The notes beneath the pieces were generated by a model. The model ran no database searches, was not told where the DNA came from, and was given only the letters and a program-made list of their open reading frames with translations. A stretch of DNA of 64,000 nucleotides from Trachythela sp. YZ-2020 (lineage: Eukaryota; Cnidaria; Anthozoa; Malacalcyonacea; Clavulariidae), in contig JADLSH010000106.1 of the NCBI GenBank assembly GCA_016169945.1, positions 682,001 through 746,000 on the forward strand. Direction: 5' to 3'. Shown here one piece after another: positions 20,226 to 29,759 of this stretch. Within the stretch, counting starts at the first letter, position 1, and each line of letters begins with the position of its first letter. The position numbers were made by a program, and so were the translations under genes.

Positions 20226-20280
20226 AAAAATAAGGCTCGATCGGTACCTACACTACTACTACAATACAATACAATACAAT

Positions 20281-22928
20281 ATTTTATTGACAACTCCCCA
20301 CTGGGGCTTTTCAGTGACAATTTCCTAAATAATACTATATAATAGATACAATGATATGTAATGTAAACTACAGCTAAAATCTAAAATATTCCTACATGCC
20401 TTCTAATATAAATTTATCAAGTAAAATTCTCCTTAATTTAAGTTTAAGATCTCGAATTGTCATACTCAATTTGAGTTCTGGGCATAAGTTGTTCCATAGT
20501 TGAACAGCTCGAAAATAAAAGGTCTTATGACCTGATGCACTTGTAAGAAGTGGAATATTCAATTGTGAGGATTGTCTCTAGTTACAAATTGTGAACTTAG
20601 ATAGAGAGGCGCCGCTCCACTCATGCATTTAAAAACCATAATTGCTTCACGATAATAAGTTGTAATTTAACAGGAATCCATCTCAGTTCTTTTAATACGA
20701 GAGCTATGTGGTCATATTTTCTGGTGCCGCTAATAATGCAGGCTGCAAAATTCTGTATTCCTTGTAGTTTTTGTACATTCCGATCTGTGGTATTGGACCA
20801 GACCACTGAACAACAATATAACTTGCTGAATACCAGTGAATTAATCACAGTAACAAGTAGTTCTTTCTTTAAAGCATATTTAACGCAACTTATTTGGCCT
20901 AAACTAGCCATGCAAGATGAAACGGTTTTTAGGATGTGTTTATTGAAATTGAAGTTTCTATCAAACGTAACTTCCAGGTCTTTAACAGATTCCACTGGGA
21001 TAAATTATTTTCCCAATAAAGTAAGCTGAAAGTCCGGGAATTTTGAGATCATTTGTCTACTTCCGTAGACCATCAGTTCGGTTTTATCGGGGTTTAACAG
21101 GAGCAAGTTTTCAAAGCACCAGTTTCGAATCTTGGTAAGATCGTTATTGATTGGACTTCTGCCGTCTTCCATCTAATTGGAAATGTTTCAGTCGTAAAAC
21201 ATTGATTAATGATGGTAGTCAACGACAGTAAAACAATTGGAAGACAGTCTTTAATCACGCGTAGAGGGATTTTGTCAGCCCCGGGAGCTTTTCCTGAAGG
21301 CATAGATAAAATGATCTTTTCAATTTCAAACTGTTCCATTGGTCTAAAGGAAAATTGTTGTGCTAGGGGAAAACTCCTCGGAGTAAGGGGATGTTGTGCT
21401 AAATGGTAATTACATTCTTGAGCAAGTGATTTTATTTTGTCGACTGTCTTTCACCAACTGAGTTAAAGAAATTATTGAATTCGTTTGCTACCACTTTTCG
21501 TTCTTTTCCACAAACTACCGATGTTGTCAGGGTTGTTTTGAATCTCGCTTGCGACGTATTCTTGTTCTGCGAGCCTCAGTTCGCGCTTTACTTCTCGTTT
21601 ATAATTTTTATATCCTGACCACGCCAGCGGATCGTTCGTTTTCCTAGCCAATTTCCGCCATTTGTCCCTGGTTCTCATCAGTACACGAATCTCCTCGGTA
21701 ACACAGGGATTAGGACGGCCTCGTATTCTGATACGTTTAATAGCTGCATGGTTATCTAATACTGGGTTGAAAAGCAAATGAAAAGCATTCAATTTATTTT
21801 CAACATCATCAAAGCTATCGATAACCGACCAAGGAGCGAGGGATATATGGCGTTGAAAGGCGTCACGGTAGTAATGTTTGAAGCTACGAGTCGTTATATA
21901 AATTGGTTTGGCACGAGTCTTCTTCAAGTCAAGTGTTACGTATACTAAGTACCTTTGATATTTAACTGCGTTCTTATTCGAGACTAAAATGACATCAATT
22001 AAGGATTTCGATGACTCGGTTATCCTTGTTGGGTCATTAATTACTTGTATGAGGTTGTATGCTGTGCAAAACTTTAAAAGCGTCTGGCCTCCCAGGTCAC
22101 AGGTATTGAGTACATTGCAATTCAAGTCCCCAAGAATATATGTGTCCTTATTTAGTGCAAAAGCTTAGATAACTGTTTCGCTGAAATCATCTTCAAAGCA
22201 GTTCAGAGTGGTATCGGGTGGTCTATATACCGTGCACACGATAAATGATTTACATTTTCCAATTTGTATATTGAGCCACAATTAATGCAGGCCTGACTTC
22301 GAAATTAGTGACAGTTCGCTCAGCCGATTAACTTTACAGCTTTCCTTCACAAAAACACACACGCTGCCTCCCAACTTTTTCTCTCGATCAAGTCGGTAAG
22401 TCATATAACAGGGGATCTCCACTTCCACGTCAGCTACTGTTTCATTCAACCAGGTCTCTGATATAGTTAGAATATCGAAGTCCTTCTCAATAACCAATTC
22501 CCTTATGAGAATATAGTGTTGTCTATTCTTGAGAGAACGGATGTTTAAATGTCCTATATACCTTGACGTTAACGTTCGAAGTGTTTGCTCTTGTTTCGTT
22601 CACCATGCCCGGATTCTCTTCTATATCACCAGAGAGAGGTATCAGGCGAGATAGTTGGAAGCTAGACGGTGAATTAGGATAATATTTTATCCTAGCAGCG
22701 AAATTAATAACTAGTCTATCTTCGCGATGCAGCAAAACCATGAACGCCATATTTTCGACCAGTTATCAAGGTAAGATCACTAATTCGATCCCCAGAGAAT
22801 GATTCAAATCTCTCTGTTTCATTACAGCTCTTATTTGCAGATTCAGGTAACCAGGCGATTAACAATATAAAAAATACAAGAGAGCTCAGAATCGAAAACC
22901 ATGACCAGACGCCATGACACCCACTCAC
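20281..22928 (-). mobile_element. Internally deleted CR1/L2-like LINE
   Basis: Minus-strand fragments in order: a TM-containing leader (22716-22928), a leader with LSGDIEENPGM (near 22620, a 2A-like site with its last Pro replaced), AP-endonuclease pieces (22282-22497, with ILTISETWLNE; linker 21472-22125), the RT fingers with SGKAPGADKIPLRVIKDCLP (21094-21339), and the C-terminal region with LKELRWIPVKLQL (20621-20995). The palm with the catalytic DD box is missing between about 21000 and 21100, so the copy cannot encode active RT. It ends at 20281 and is followed by its (TATTG)n tail, into which the 8.2 kb element is inserted. Confidence 0.88.
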
Positions 22929-23324
22929 GATATCGAAATATAGAAATATTCCTACATTGTTTCCTCCGAAACATATATATATGTTATATTTGTGTTGAAT
23001 AGTACTGTATGACTTTAAAATAAAATGACCTTGTTCGGGGTGCTCTACCCCTACTCCTACTTCCTACAGTACACCCCTGACACTGCTACTTGGTCTAATT
23101 TTTTCATTCATAAGGTTAAGCAGTTTTTTTCGTTCAAAAATAACAGATAAATAAAATGTTTGGGGTGCAACAGGATCCAAGCACTAAGGGGGATATTTTA
23201 GCATGGACAGCATTTTTTGAAAGCATTCCTGGACTGAAAGGTAGTAAATGATATAACTTCAGCTTTCTAATCCTTGGCTTGAAAGCAAAGTTGAGGCAAA
23301 AACTCCTTCAAAGACACATCAATC
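22929..23324. other. No gene seen
   Basis: AT-rich sequence between the LINE 5' end and the next minus-strand frame. No coding or repeat structure recognised. Confidence 0.5.
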
Positions 23325-23702
23325 TTAACAACACGCACAACAATATAGAATATCTCGATTTCTACCTCCAAGCCGTCGATATATTGCCTCGAGCAAATGT
23401 CTGCTCTCTTTACGTAATATTGGAAGCGAGGTAACGTTAGCTGAAAGTAGGTAAAAAGCCTCCAAAGCTGATGTATCGCGAAAATGAGCCTTGTATGAAA
23501 GCTGAAAAACAGACATAAGCAATTCTATGACTTTGTCGCGAAAGAAACAGTTGTTAATTTCCGGACCACCGTCGAAACGTTCCAGGAGACGAACTAGTTG
23601 TTCTTGATAAACTTTTTCCTTAACTTCCTCACAGTTCTCGTTATCTTCTTCGTCATTAAATACCATCTCTAAAACCTGCTCCTTGTTTAAAAAGGCAGCC
23701 AT
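23325..23702 (-). CDS. Hypothetical 125-aa protein or first exon
   Basis: Opens with ATG (MAAFLNKEQVLEMVFNDEED), is acidic and helical in the first half, then has LVRLLERFDGGPEINNCFF and ends ILYCCACC. I recognise no domain. The composition looks like a real protein rather than a chance frame, and the MAAF... acidic start resembles first exons of transposon or cellular genes. It ends 33 bases before the 5' truncation point of the plus-strand LINE, so the LINE may have landed next to its promoter. Function unknown. Confidence 0.4.
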   Translation of the reverse strand: MAAFLNKEQVLEMVFNDEEDNENCEEVKEKVYQEQLVRLLERFDGGPEINNCFFRDKVIELLMSVFQLSYKAHFRDTSALEAFYLLSANVTSLPILRKESRHLLEAIYRRLGGRNRDILYCCACC

Positions 23703-23734
23703 TTTGGTTGTGTTGAAAATTTGAATGAAGGCTC

Positions 23735-25990
23735 GTGGAGGAGAGCGGAGTATTGCTGTCTCATATAAGTGACCACTATCTGGTATACGCTACATTTAAA
23801 CTTAAACACCCGAAGCCAACTGCCAACTTCGCAAAAGTAAGATCTTATAAGAATTATGAATCTCATCGATTTCTTTCTGATCTTGAACAAGTACCGTGGC
23901 ACGATATTTCCCTTATCGACGACGCTAATGAAATGTTGGGTAACTTTAATAACAGGTTTCTCGAAGTGCTTGAATGGCATGCCCCCGTTAAAACTGTGAA
24001 GATCAAGCATCGTCGCTGTCCATTCATTGATTCCCAAATTAAAGAATGCATGCGAGATAGAGACCGATTATTAAAATGTGCTCGGTGTACCGGATCGTCT
24101 GTGGACTGGGAAATGTATCGCGATTCACGCCAGAGAGTAAAGACCAGATTAAGGAAGGCAGAAGAAGGCTACATCAAGAAACAACTAAAAGAGTGCCAGA
24201 AGACTAGCTCTAAGTGGAAGGTAATAAGGGATTTTATTCCGCGAAGGGAAAAAACTCAGCAAGTCTACACGAAAGACTTAAAAGAGGTTGTAGAAAACTT
24301 TAACAACTTTTTCACCTCTGTCGGCGCTAAAGCATCGGAAGCTTCTAAGACTTTGATTGACTTACATCACCTGCCCTTGTTAACTGACATCATCGTGAGA
24401 CAGGAAATTTTTGAGACGGACATGTTCCAGTTTCATGCTGTCTCCACGTATGAGATCCACAAAATTGTGATGTCATTTTCATCAGATAAAGCGCCTGGGT
24501 ATGATCGAGTATCCATGTCTGTGATCAAAGATGGGCTCCCGTGCATTCTACCGATTCTAACGGACATTGTTAATCGCTCCCTGTTGTCATCTGTCTTCCC
24601 AGTAGCTTGGAAAACGTCAGAGGCCATTCCACTACTGAAAGAAGGAGACCATGAAGTGGCAAACAACAATCGACCAATATCGTTACTGCCTGCAGCTTCA
24701 AAAATCTGTGAACGAGTTGCTCTGAACCAATTGACTACTTATATGAGCAACAAAAATCGCCTAAATGAGCACCAAAGTGGAAATAAAAAACAGCATTCTT
24801 GTGAGACGCTTCATGTTTTGACAACAGACAGTGTACTTGAGGCGATGGACGCCAAGAAATTGACGATCCTTGTTTTATTAGACTTATCAAAGGCGTTTGA
24901 CAGCATCGACCATGCAAAACTCCTTACCAAGCTGCAGGCATTAGGAGTTTCTCTTATTACTCTAGAATGGTTTAGAAGTTATTTATTGGAACGACGGCAG
25001 TGCGTCAGGATTGGCGCCGAGACTTCCGGCTTTGGTTATCTTTCTCATGGAGTTCCTCAAGGCTCCATATTAGGGCCGGCCCTCTTTAATATTTATCTCA
25101 ATGATCTTCCGTCAATCCCGAAGTTTGGTGGTCTAGAATCTTTCGTCGATGACTCAAAATTGTATTTGTCGTTTCCTGTCGCGGATTTATGTAATGTGGT
25201 TAAGCAGATAAATGAGGATTTGTTTAATATTGCTGCCTGGTGTTGCCATAACAGCCTGCTAATAAATCCGGGTAAGACTAAGCTGTTGGTGTTTGGCACC
25301 CGACAGATGCTGAAGAAACTACCTGATGACTTTCATGTTGTCTTGCTTGGAAAAAAGATTTTTCCATCTTCTTCTGCACAAGACCTTGGACTGCAAGTAG
25401 ACCGTACTTTGAGCTATGACGAACACATCACTAACACTGTGTCTTCGTGTACTGGTAGTTTATGTCAAATAAACAGAGTAAAACATCTTTTGGACACCAG
25501 CACACTGAAAAACGTCGTGAACGCTTTAGTTTTTATTGTTCGATTATATTATTGTTCATCCGTGTGGTCCAATACAGCGAAGAAAAATATTGTGAAGGTG
25601 CAAAAAGTACAGAATTTTGCTGCAAGGATCATTACTGGGACAAAGAAATTTGACCATATAACACCGGCTCTTAAGGAGTTGAACTGGCTCCCTGTAGACA
25701 GTGCTCTGAAATATAAAGATGCTATTCTGGCGTTCAAGTGTGTTATGGGATTAGTCCCTACTTACCTAAGTGATCGGTTTATAACACGGTCTTTAGTACA
25801 CAACCGAAATACTAGGAATAAAGATAGTTTGAATATCCCAGCGTATAGATCAGCTTCGGGGCAGCGAACATTCCTATACCGAGCTATCCGTTTATGGAAC
25901 TCACTTCCGCGAGAAATTACAGATACCAGTAGTTTACGTACTTTTAAGAAAGGACTAAGGAAATTACTTTTTAATTCATGTTTTAGCTAA
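23735..25990 (+). CDS. LINE ORF with uninterrupted reverse transcriptase (5' truncated)
   Basis: A 751-codon open frame. It begins inside the end of the endonuclease domain (LLSHISDHYLVYATF; SDH is the last catalytic motif). Then come the linker, RT fingers (SSDKAPGYDRVSMSVIKDGLP), RPISLLPAASKICERV, LVLLDLSKAFDSIDH (motif A), GVPQGSILGPALFNIYLNDLP (motif B) and SFVDDSKLY (motif C, FVDD). The thumb and C-terminal region contain LKELNWLPVDSALKYKD. The RT is free of stops, but most of the endonuclease is missing, so the copy is 5' truncated and not autonomous; the drawn start is just the first frame-open codon. It belongs to the same clade as the LINE at 20281-22928. Confidence 0.93.
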   Translation: MEESGVLLSHISDHYLVYATFKLKHPKPTANFAKVRSYKNYESHRFLSDLEQVPWHDISLIDDANEMLGNFNNRFLEVLEWHAPVKTVKIKHRRCPFIDSQIKECMRDRDRLLKCARCTGSSVDWEMYRDSRQRVKTRLRKAEEGYIKKQLKECQKTSSKWKVIRDFIPRREKTQQVYTKDLKEVVENFNNFFTSVGAKASEASKTLIDLHHLPLLTDIIVRQEIFETDMFQFHAVSTYEIHKIVMSFSSDKAPGYDRVSMSVIKDGLPCILPILTDIVNRSLLSSVFPVAWKTSEAIPLLKEGDHEVANNNRPISLLPAASKICERVALNQLTTYMSNKNRLNEHQSGNKKQHSCETLHVLTTDSVLEAMDAKKLTILVLLDLSKAFDSIDHAKLLTKLQALGVSLITLEWFRSYLLERRQCVRIGAETSGFGYLSHGVPQGSILGPALFNIYLNDLPSIPKFGGLESFVDDSKLYLSFPVADLCNVVKQINEDLFNIAAWCCHNSLLINPGKTKLLVFGTRQMLKKLPDDFHVVLLGKKIFPSSSAQDLGLQVDRTLSYDEHITNTVSSCTGSLCQINRVKHLLDTSTLKNVVNALVFIVRLYYCSSVWSNTAKKNIVKVQKVQNFAARIITGTKKFDHITPALKELNWLPVDSALKYKDAILAFKCVMGLVPTYLSDRFITRSLVHNRNTRNKDSLNIPAYRSASGQRTFLYRAIRLWNSLPREITDTSSLRTFKKGLRKLLFNSCFS

Positions 25991-26400
25991 TAAATGTATA
26001 TAGATATATAATTTGTTTTTAATAGGTATTACTCAATGACATGTAAATTAGAACCGAAAAACCCTTTTGGGAGTTTCTAATAAATTTTACAATTATTGTG
26101 TAACCGCTGTCTATACGAAATCGCGAACGTGAGCGCTTTCGAAATAATTTATGCTGACCGTTTTCTAACATGCAAATACCATCTAATAGGAATATATTAC
26201 AAATATAATTTTCTGTAAGAATCACATACTTCTGTGGCAATATCCATACGTTCAAACAGATTTAAATAAATACATATTAGCAGCTCTTCCAGATCCTTCG
26301 TATTTCTCTTAACTTAACTCTTCAAAACAGGTTAGCAATCGTATAACAGTAAATTAAACTCCGAAACAGTTTATGCGATAAATATACTTCCTTGAGTTTG
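25991..26400. other. LINE 3' UTR and unassigned sequence
   Basis: The first tens of bases are the LINE 3' end. The remainder has no gene. Confidence 0.5.
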
Positions 26401-26420
26401 CCGTTTGCGGTATTATATTA

Positions 26421-26495
26421 AAGGAATCGAACCTGCGCCTTGCGGCCCTGCGGTTCCGGTGCAGCGCTTTAATCAACTGAGCAACTGCAGAGTCC
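26421..26495 (-). mobile_element. tRNA-derived SINE head, copy 1 (decayed)
   Basis: The minus strand holds a decayed A-box (GTTGATTAAAGCGCTGCACC) and B-box GGTTCGATTCC. The flanking TTAACCGCAAATTCGTGTA is shared with the copy at 26.7 kb, which marks one SINE family. Confidence 0.75.
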
Positions 26496-26698
26496 AGTTG
26501 CTGAGAGTTAACCGCAAATTCGTGTACGTATATATGATGGGACGACAGTATAAAGTATGGGTAAATATCAAGATCTTTTCTCGGCAACTCGTTCGATTGC
26601 ACTAATAGTAGAAGGTGTTTGTAGATCGAGTATACGAACAAAAATCTATATACATTTTTAGACCTAGCCAGAAGCAGTTACGAAAAATGCAACTTTAA

Positions 26699-26771
26699 GT
26701 CCTCTGGTGGGAATCGAACATGCGGCCCTTCCATTCCGGTGCAGCGCTCTAACCAACAGAGCTACAGAGCC
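26699..26771 (-). mobile_element. tRNA-derived SINE head, copy 2
   Basis: The minus strand reads GGGCTCTGTAGCTCTGTTGG (A-box) through ATGTTCGATTCCC (B-box) to CCAGAGGAC, a tRNA-like head with pairing acceptor ends. It is preceded by GTTAACGCTCAGCAACTG, as in the copy at 57.5 kb. Confidence 0.8.
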
Positions 26772-26859
26772 CAGTTGCTGAGCGTTAACCGCAAATTCGT
26801 GTATATAATGGGAGTGATGCCAATATAAGTATGGCTAAATATAAAGATATCGATATATA

Positions 26860-28530
26860 TTGGGGACAAAGAGTCTGGTCGCCAAATCACTCCACGTGTT
26901 CAAGCTGGCGGAACTACAAGAAATTGAAGTATGCATCACAATCACGGTCATTTTCGTTCATCAATTATTAATAGTTTTGAATAATATGAAAGTCAATCTC
27001 TGCTCTTTCTGAACGGCAGCGTCGAATATCAACCGCCAAAGGTTGATGACTTTGAGCGCTTGTATCTTTGGCGCCCCTCACCCACAACGGATGATAATAC
27101 CACCAATCGATTCAGCAAACACACCTGTTCTTGCCTAATGCCAAACAAATCGCTAAACACATTGGTTTACAGATCTCCGTGAGTTTTAACACCTTTGTAA
27201 TCTGATATTTATTAATATCGTAAACTAATTATATATTCCGTACTTTTGGTCGTTTATAACTTCTGTTTTAAAACCCCTATGATTTTCGCTAATATACCGT
27301 TAAATAAAATAAATATTTCTATTCGCCGTATCGCAGCCAAGTTTTACAGAATAAAGACACAGATAAAAAGCTAAATTTCGACCATTAGAAGTCTGTGGAG
27401 ATATTAAAGATATTAAAATATATTAAAGATTGTTTGAGTTGAACTGAAGTATGACTGGAGGTATGTTTGGGATTAAACTTTTAGTATTTTTGATTCTGTA
27501 ATGTTTAGTCGGCAAAATAGCCCACTGTTAAAAAGCTTATTTTGTAAGATTCCAATGGTGTTAATTTCATTGCCAGGGGGTAAATATTTTGCAAAGGAGA
27601 TTGTACTCAAAGTGCTCTTGCGACAACTTGCGACAACATAATTAAAATGCGACCGACCAGAAAGAACCCTTACAGATGAAACATGAATGTCTGAAAGATG
27701 AAAATGAGATAGGGAGCGATCGAACAGGTCAGCAGTTGTTGGTGCATAATTGATAATAGTGTTTCTAAATTTAATACAGTTAATAACAGTCTGCCCTGTT
27801 TTATGCCTGGATTTTGCATTTGGCGTACTCAAAATCCTCAAAAAATGTCTACAGTATTTAGGAAGTAAAACGTTTTGTTGTTATAAAATCTTTCATTTCA
27901 AATAATTTAAATAGACAATCTCTTTATAGAGAAAGAACCTGCAACATTAGCTAATGCTTCATTTCCATATTGTAACAATGAAAAGGAATAAGAAAAAGAT
28001 TAAGAGGAACTCAGCATAAGGGCCTCAATATATAAGCATAATCAACAGGCAACGCCCTTACGTCAGAGTGCCAGCAGGGGTTACAAGATTTACCACCGGT
28101 TTACTTTATTCAACACATAATTTTACATGCATTTCTTAATAATTCTGTTCTTTTCATTGGACTTAGAACATTTATTGCAATAAGTTTAATAGCTGATTTC
28201 AAATTGATGGTTCAAAAAACTAAACAAAAAATGACCACACTAGCCTTGTAAATTGTAAAAACTTGTCCCATATTTTATACTAAAATGATTCCTACACCCG
28301 AGCCTAACTTCTCACCACAACCGCTGACCTAAAATGATTCTGAAAGCACCGAATGAAGCATTAACAACATTATAAACGTTACAAAATTATCTTTGATTGA
28401 AATTCATCCAATAAACCCATACAAAATCGACAAGGCCTTTGGGCAGAAAAGCTCTCCATGAAACCTCTAATTCCATTGCTACCAAGGTTATCTGCCAAAA
28501 CCAAGCTTATCGTACCTTCAATCCATTGAA
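26860..28530. other. Gene-free stretch
   Basis: No coding region can be supported on either strand; open frames are short and featureless. Confidence 0.5.
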
Positions 28531-28538
28531 TGTCTTAC

Positions 28539-28775
28539 CTTCAGTTGAACCCCATGCTTCTAATTATAAAGACAATGATTAAAACACAATAAACCATAGA
28601 ATAGGAGGTGCAAAATAGAGGAACTAGGATTTGCCACTTCAAAGTCATCGTAGTGGAGAAAAAGTTGAATCGCTTTATGATTGATAGAATATAATGGATG
28701 ATGACCAGGACTAAACAGTTCTCCATCACAAAAGTCATACATCTTCCCATCTGTGCTTTGGTGTGTATTTTGAAC
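28539..28775 (-). CDS. Exon-like segment, unknown gene
   Basis: Flanked on the minus strand by an acceptor (TTCTAG before 28775) and a donor (GTAAGA after 28539). One frame reads GKMYDFCDGELF then KAIQLFLHYDDFEVANP, a pattern I have seen, from memory, in uncharacterised multi-copy invertebrate and fish proteins. That frame meets a stop at 28557-28559, so the exon is either terminal or decayed. Two further minus-strand exon-like pieces lie at 29199 and 29567. Confidence 0.4.
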
Positions 28776-29198
28776 CTAGAAATTAATAAACAAATTACAG
28801 CAAAGGTGAATTATTTATAAGTGTTATATTCTGCTGGCTGAGGTACAAAAAGGCAGAAAATATTTTCTCATACAAGGCTGCATGGTAGCTCAATTGTGAA
28901 TCGGGTGAATCGGGTGAATCGGGTGTATTCAGGTGGTGCATGTTAAGCTAGCATATGTTGTTTCCACATGCTTGACTAGCAGTGTGTGAGAACATTTTCT
29001 GGTTTTGCATTCATATGGAGCTTTGGACTTTTACAATTCCAAAGTTTGGATATAAATTCATCAAACAATTCATGCTAAAATTTCTACCTGTTAGAATATG
29101 TCAACTTCATTTAGCAATTGCTCCAAGACCTTTATGACCGAAATGTACTGAAATGAATATTTATTTACTCTGAAGGGCCCACTAGTTCCAGAACTTAC

Positions 29199-29231
29199 CA
29201 CCTCTTCCCCCAACACTATTTCGTTTGGATC
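29199..29231 (-). CDS. 33-bp candidate microexon
   Basis: Eleven in-frame codons (DPNEIVLGEEV) flanked by GTTTACAG and GTAAGTTC on the minus strand, both strong splice signals. It is probably part of the same transcript as the neighbouring minus-strand exons. Confidence 0.45.
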
Positions 29232-29566
29232 CTGTAAACATAAAAGTTTGTCACCATATAAACAGATTCATTTAAGAAATCATGAAAATAACTTGTTGCT
29301 GTTAGCATATTATCTGCTGTTAATATGATACTGGTATATGATATTGGTTACTCATGTAAACAGCCCCTAACATTCCCCTGAACAAAAATGATTGCTGGCC
29401 TGGTTAACTGAGGCGCCTGCCTGGCTACCTGGGCTGGCCTGTTTTACATGTAGAATAAGTAAAATTGTTTTGTAATGGGAATTTGTATGAATCCGGGCGC
29501 CTCAGTTAACCAGGACAGCCCATCTAGCCAGGCTCATGTAAACAGCCCCTTAGTAGGGCTACTTAC

Positions 29567-29716
29567 CACCATGTTAAGTGTGTCCCTCAGGTATTTGTTC
29601 CTTTCCTTTGAGGTTTTGAGTTGCTTCATGGATGCAGCAACATCGTGTTGTGAAAGACGCAATGTTTGCCGTGCAATCATCACTAAGTTTCCATTTCTTG
29701 CATATGCTGGTGGTGG
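29567..29716 (-). CDS. Candidate coding exon, unknown gene
   Basis: The minus-strand frame YARNGNLVMIARQTLRLSQH continues to NKYLRDTLNMV and ends at a GTAAGT donor (29566). The Lys/Glu/Leu-rich composition suggests a coiled coil. The acceptor is uncertain (CATAG at about 29717 or CCAG at about 29707). Function unknown. Confidence 0.42.
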
Positions 29717-29759
29717 CTATGTAAGTCTTTTATTTTGTATCTGCAACTTATATTTGTAG

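Larger units (their letters stand above)
12061..20260. mobile_element. Palindromic non-autonomous Polinton-like element
   Basis: The element is 8200 bp. The left end reads AGTAGTAGTGTAGGTACC and the right end is its exact inverse complement. ACAATA is duplicated on both flanks (12055-12060 and 20261-20266), although the pentanucleotide target makes the duplication length ambiguous (6 or 11). AG...CT ends, short tandem repeats at the tips and a 6-bp duplication are Polinton/Maverick traits. The interior is two inverted arms (about 12061-15585 and 16690-20260) around a core of about 1.1 kb. The arms encode identical small proteins. No DNA polymerase B, retroviral-type integrase, protease, packaging ATPase or capsid frame is present, so mobility would need helpers. 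hAT or foldback elements are alternatives, but they fit the end structure less well. Confidence 0.8.
16690..20260. repeat. Right inverted arm
   Basis: Reverse-complement partner of 12061-15585. It is about 82 bp longer in the subterminal region because of a second copy of the AGCATATGG-spaced G-run block, and it has lost the T-arm part of the inner tRNA-like copy (near 16840). Offsets of the shared ORFs from the tips differ by 81-85 bp throughout, so the rest is nearly gap-free. Confidence 0.88.

Noticed and set aside
12061..20260. Simple assembly-made inverted duplication
   Set aside because: Arms differ by indels, an 82-bp subterminal block and a lost tRNA-like T-arm, and the whole is flanked by a target duplication; long reads would still be the decisive test.
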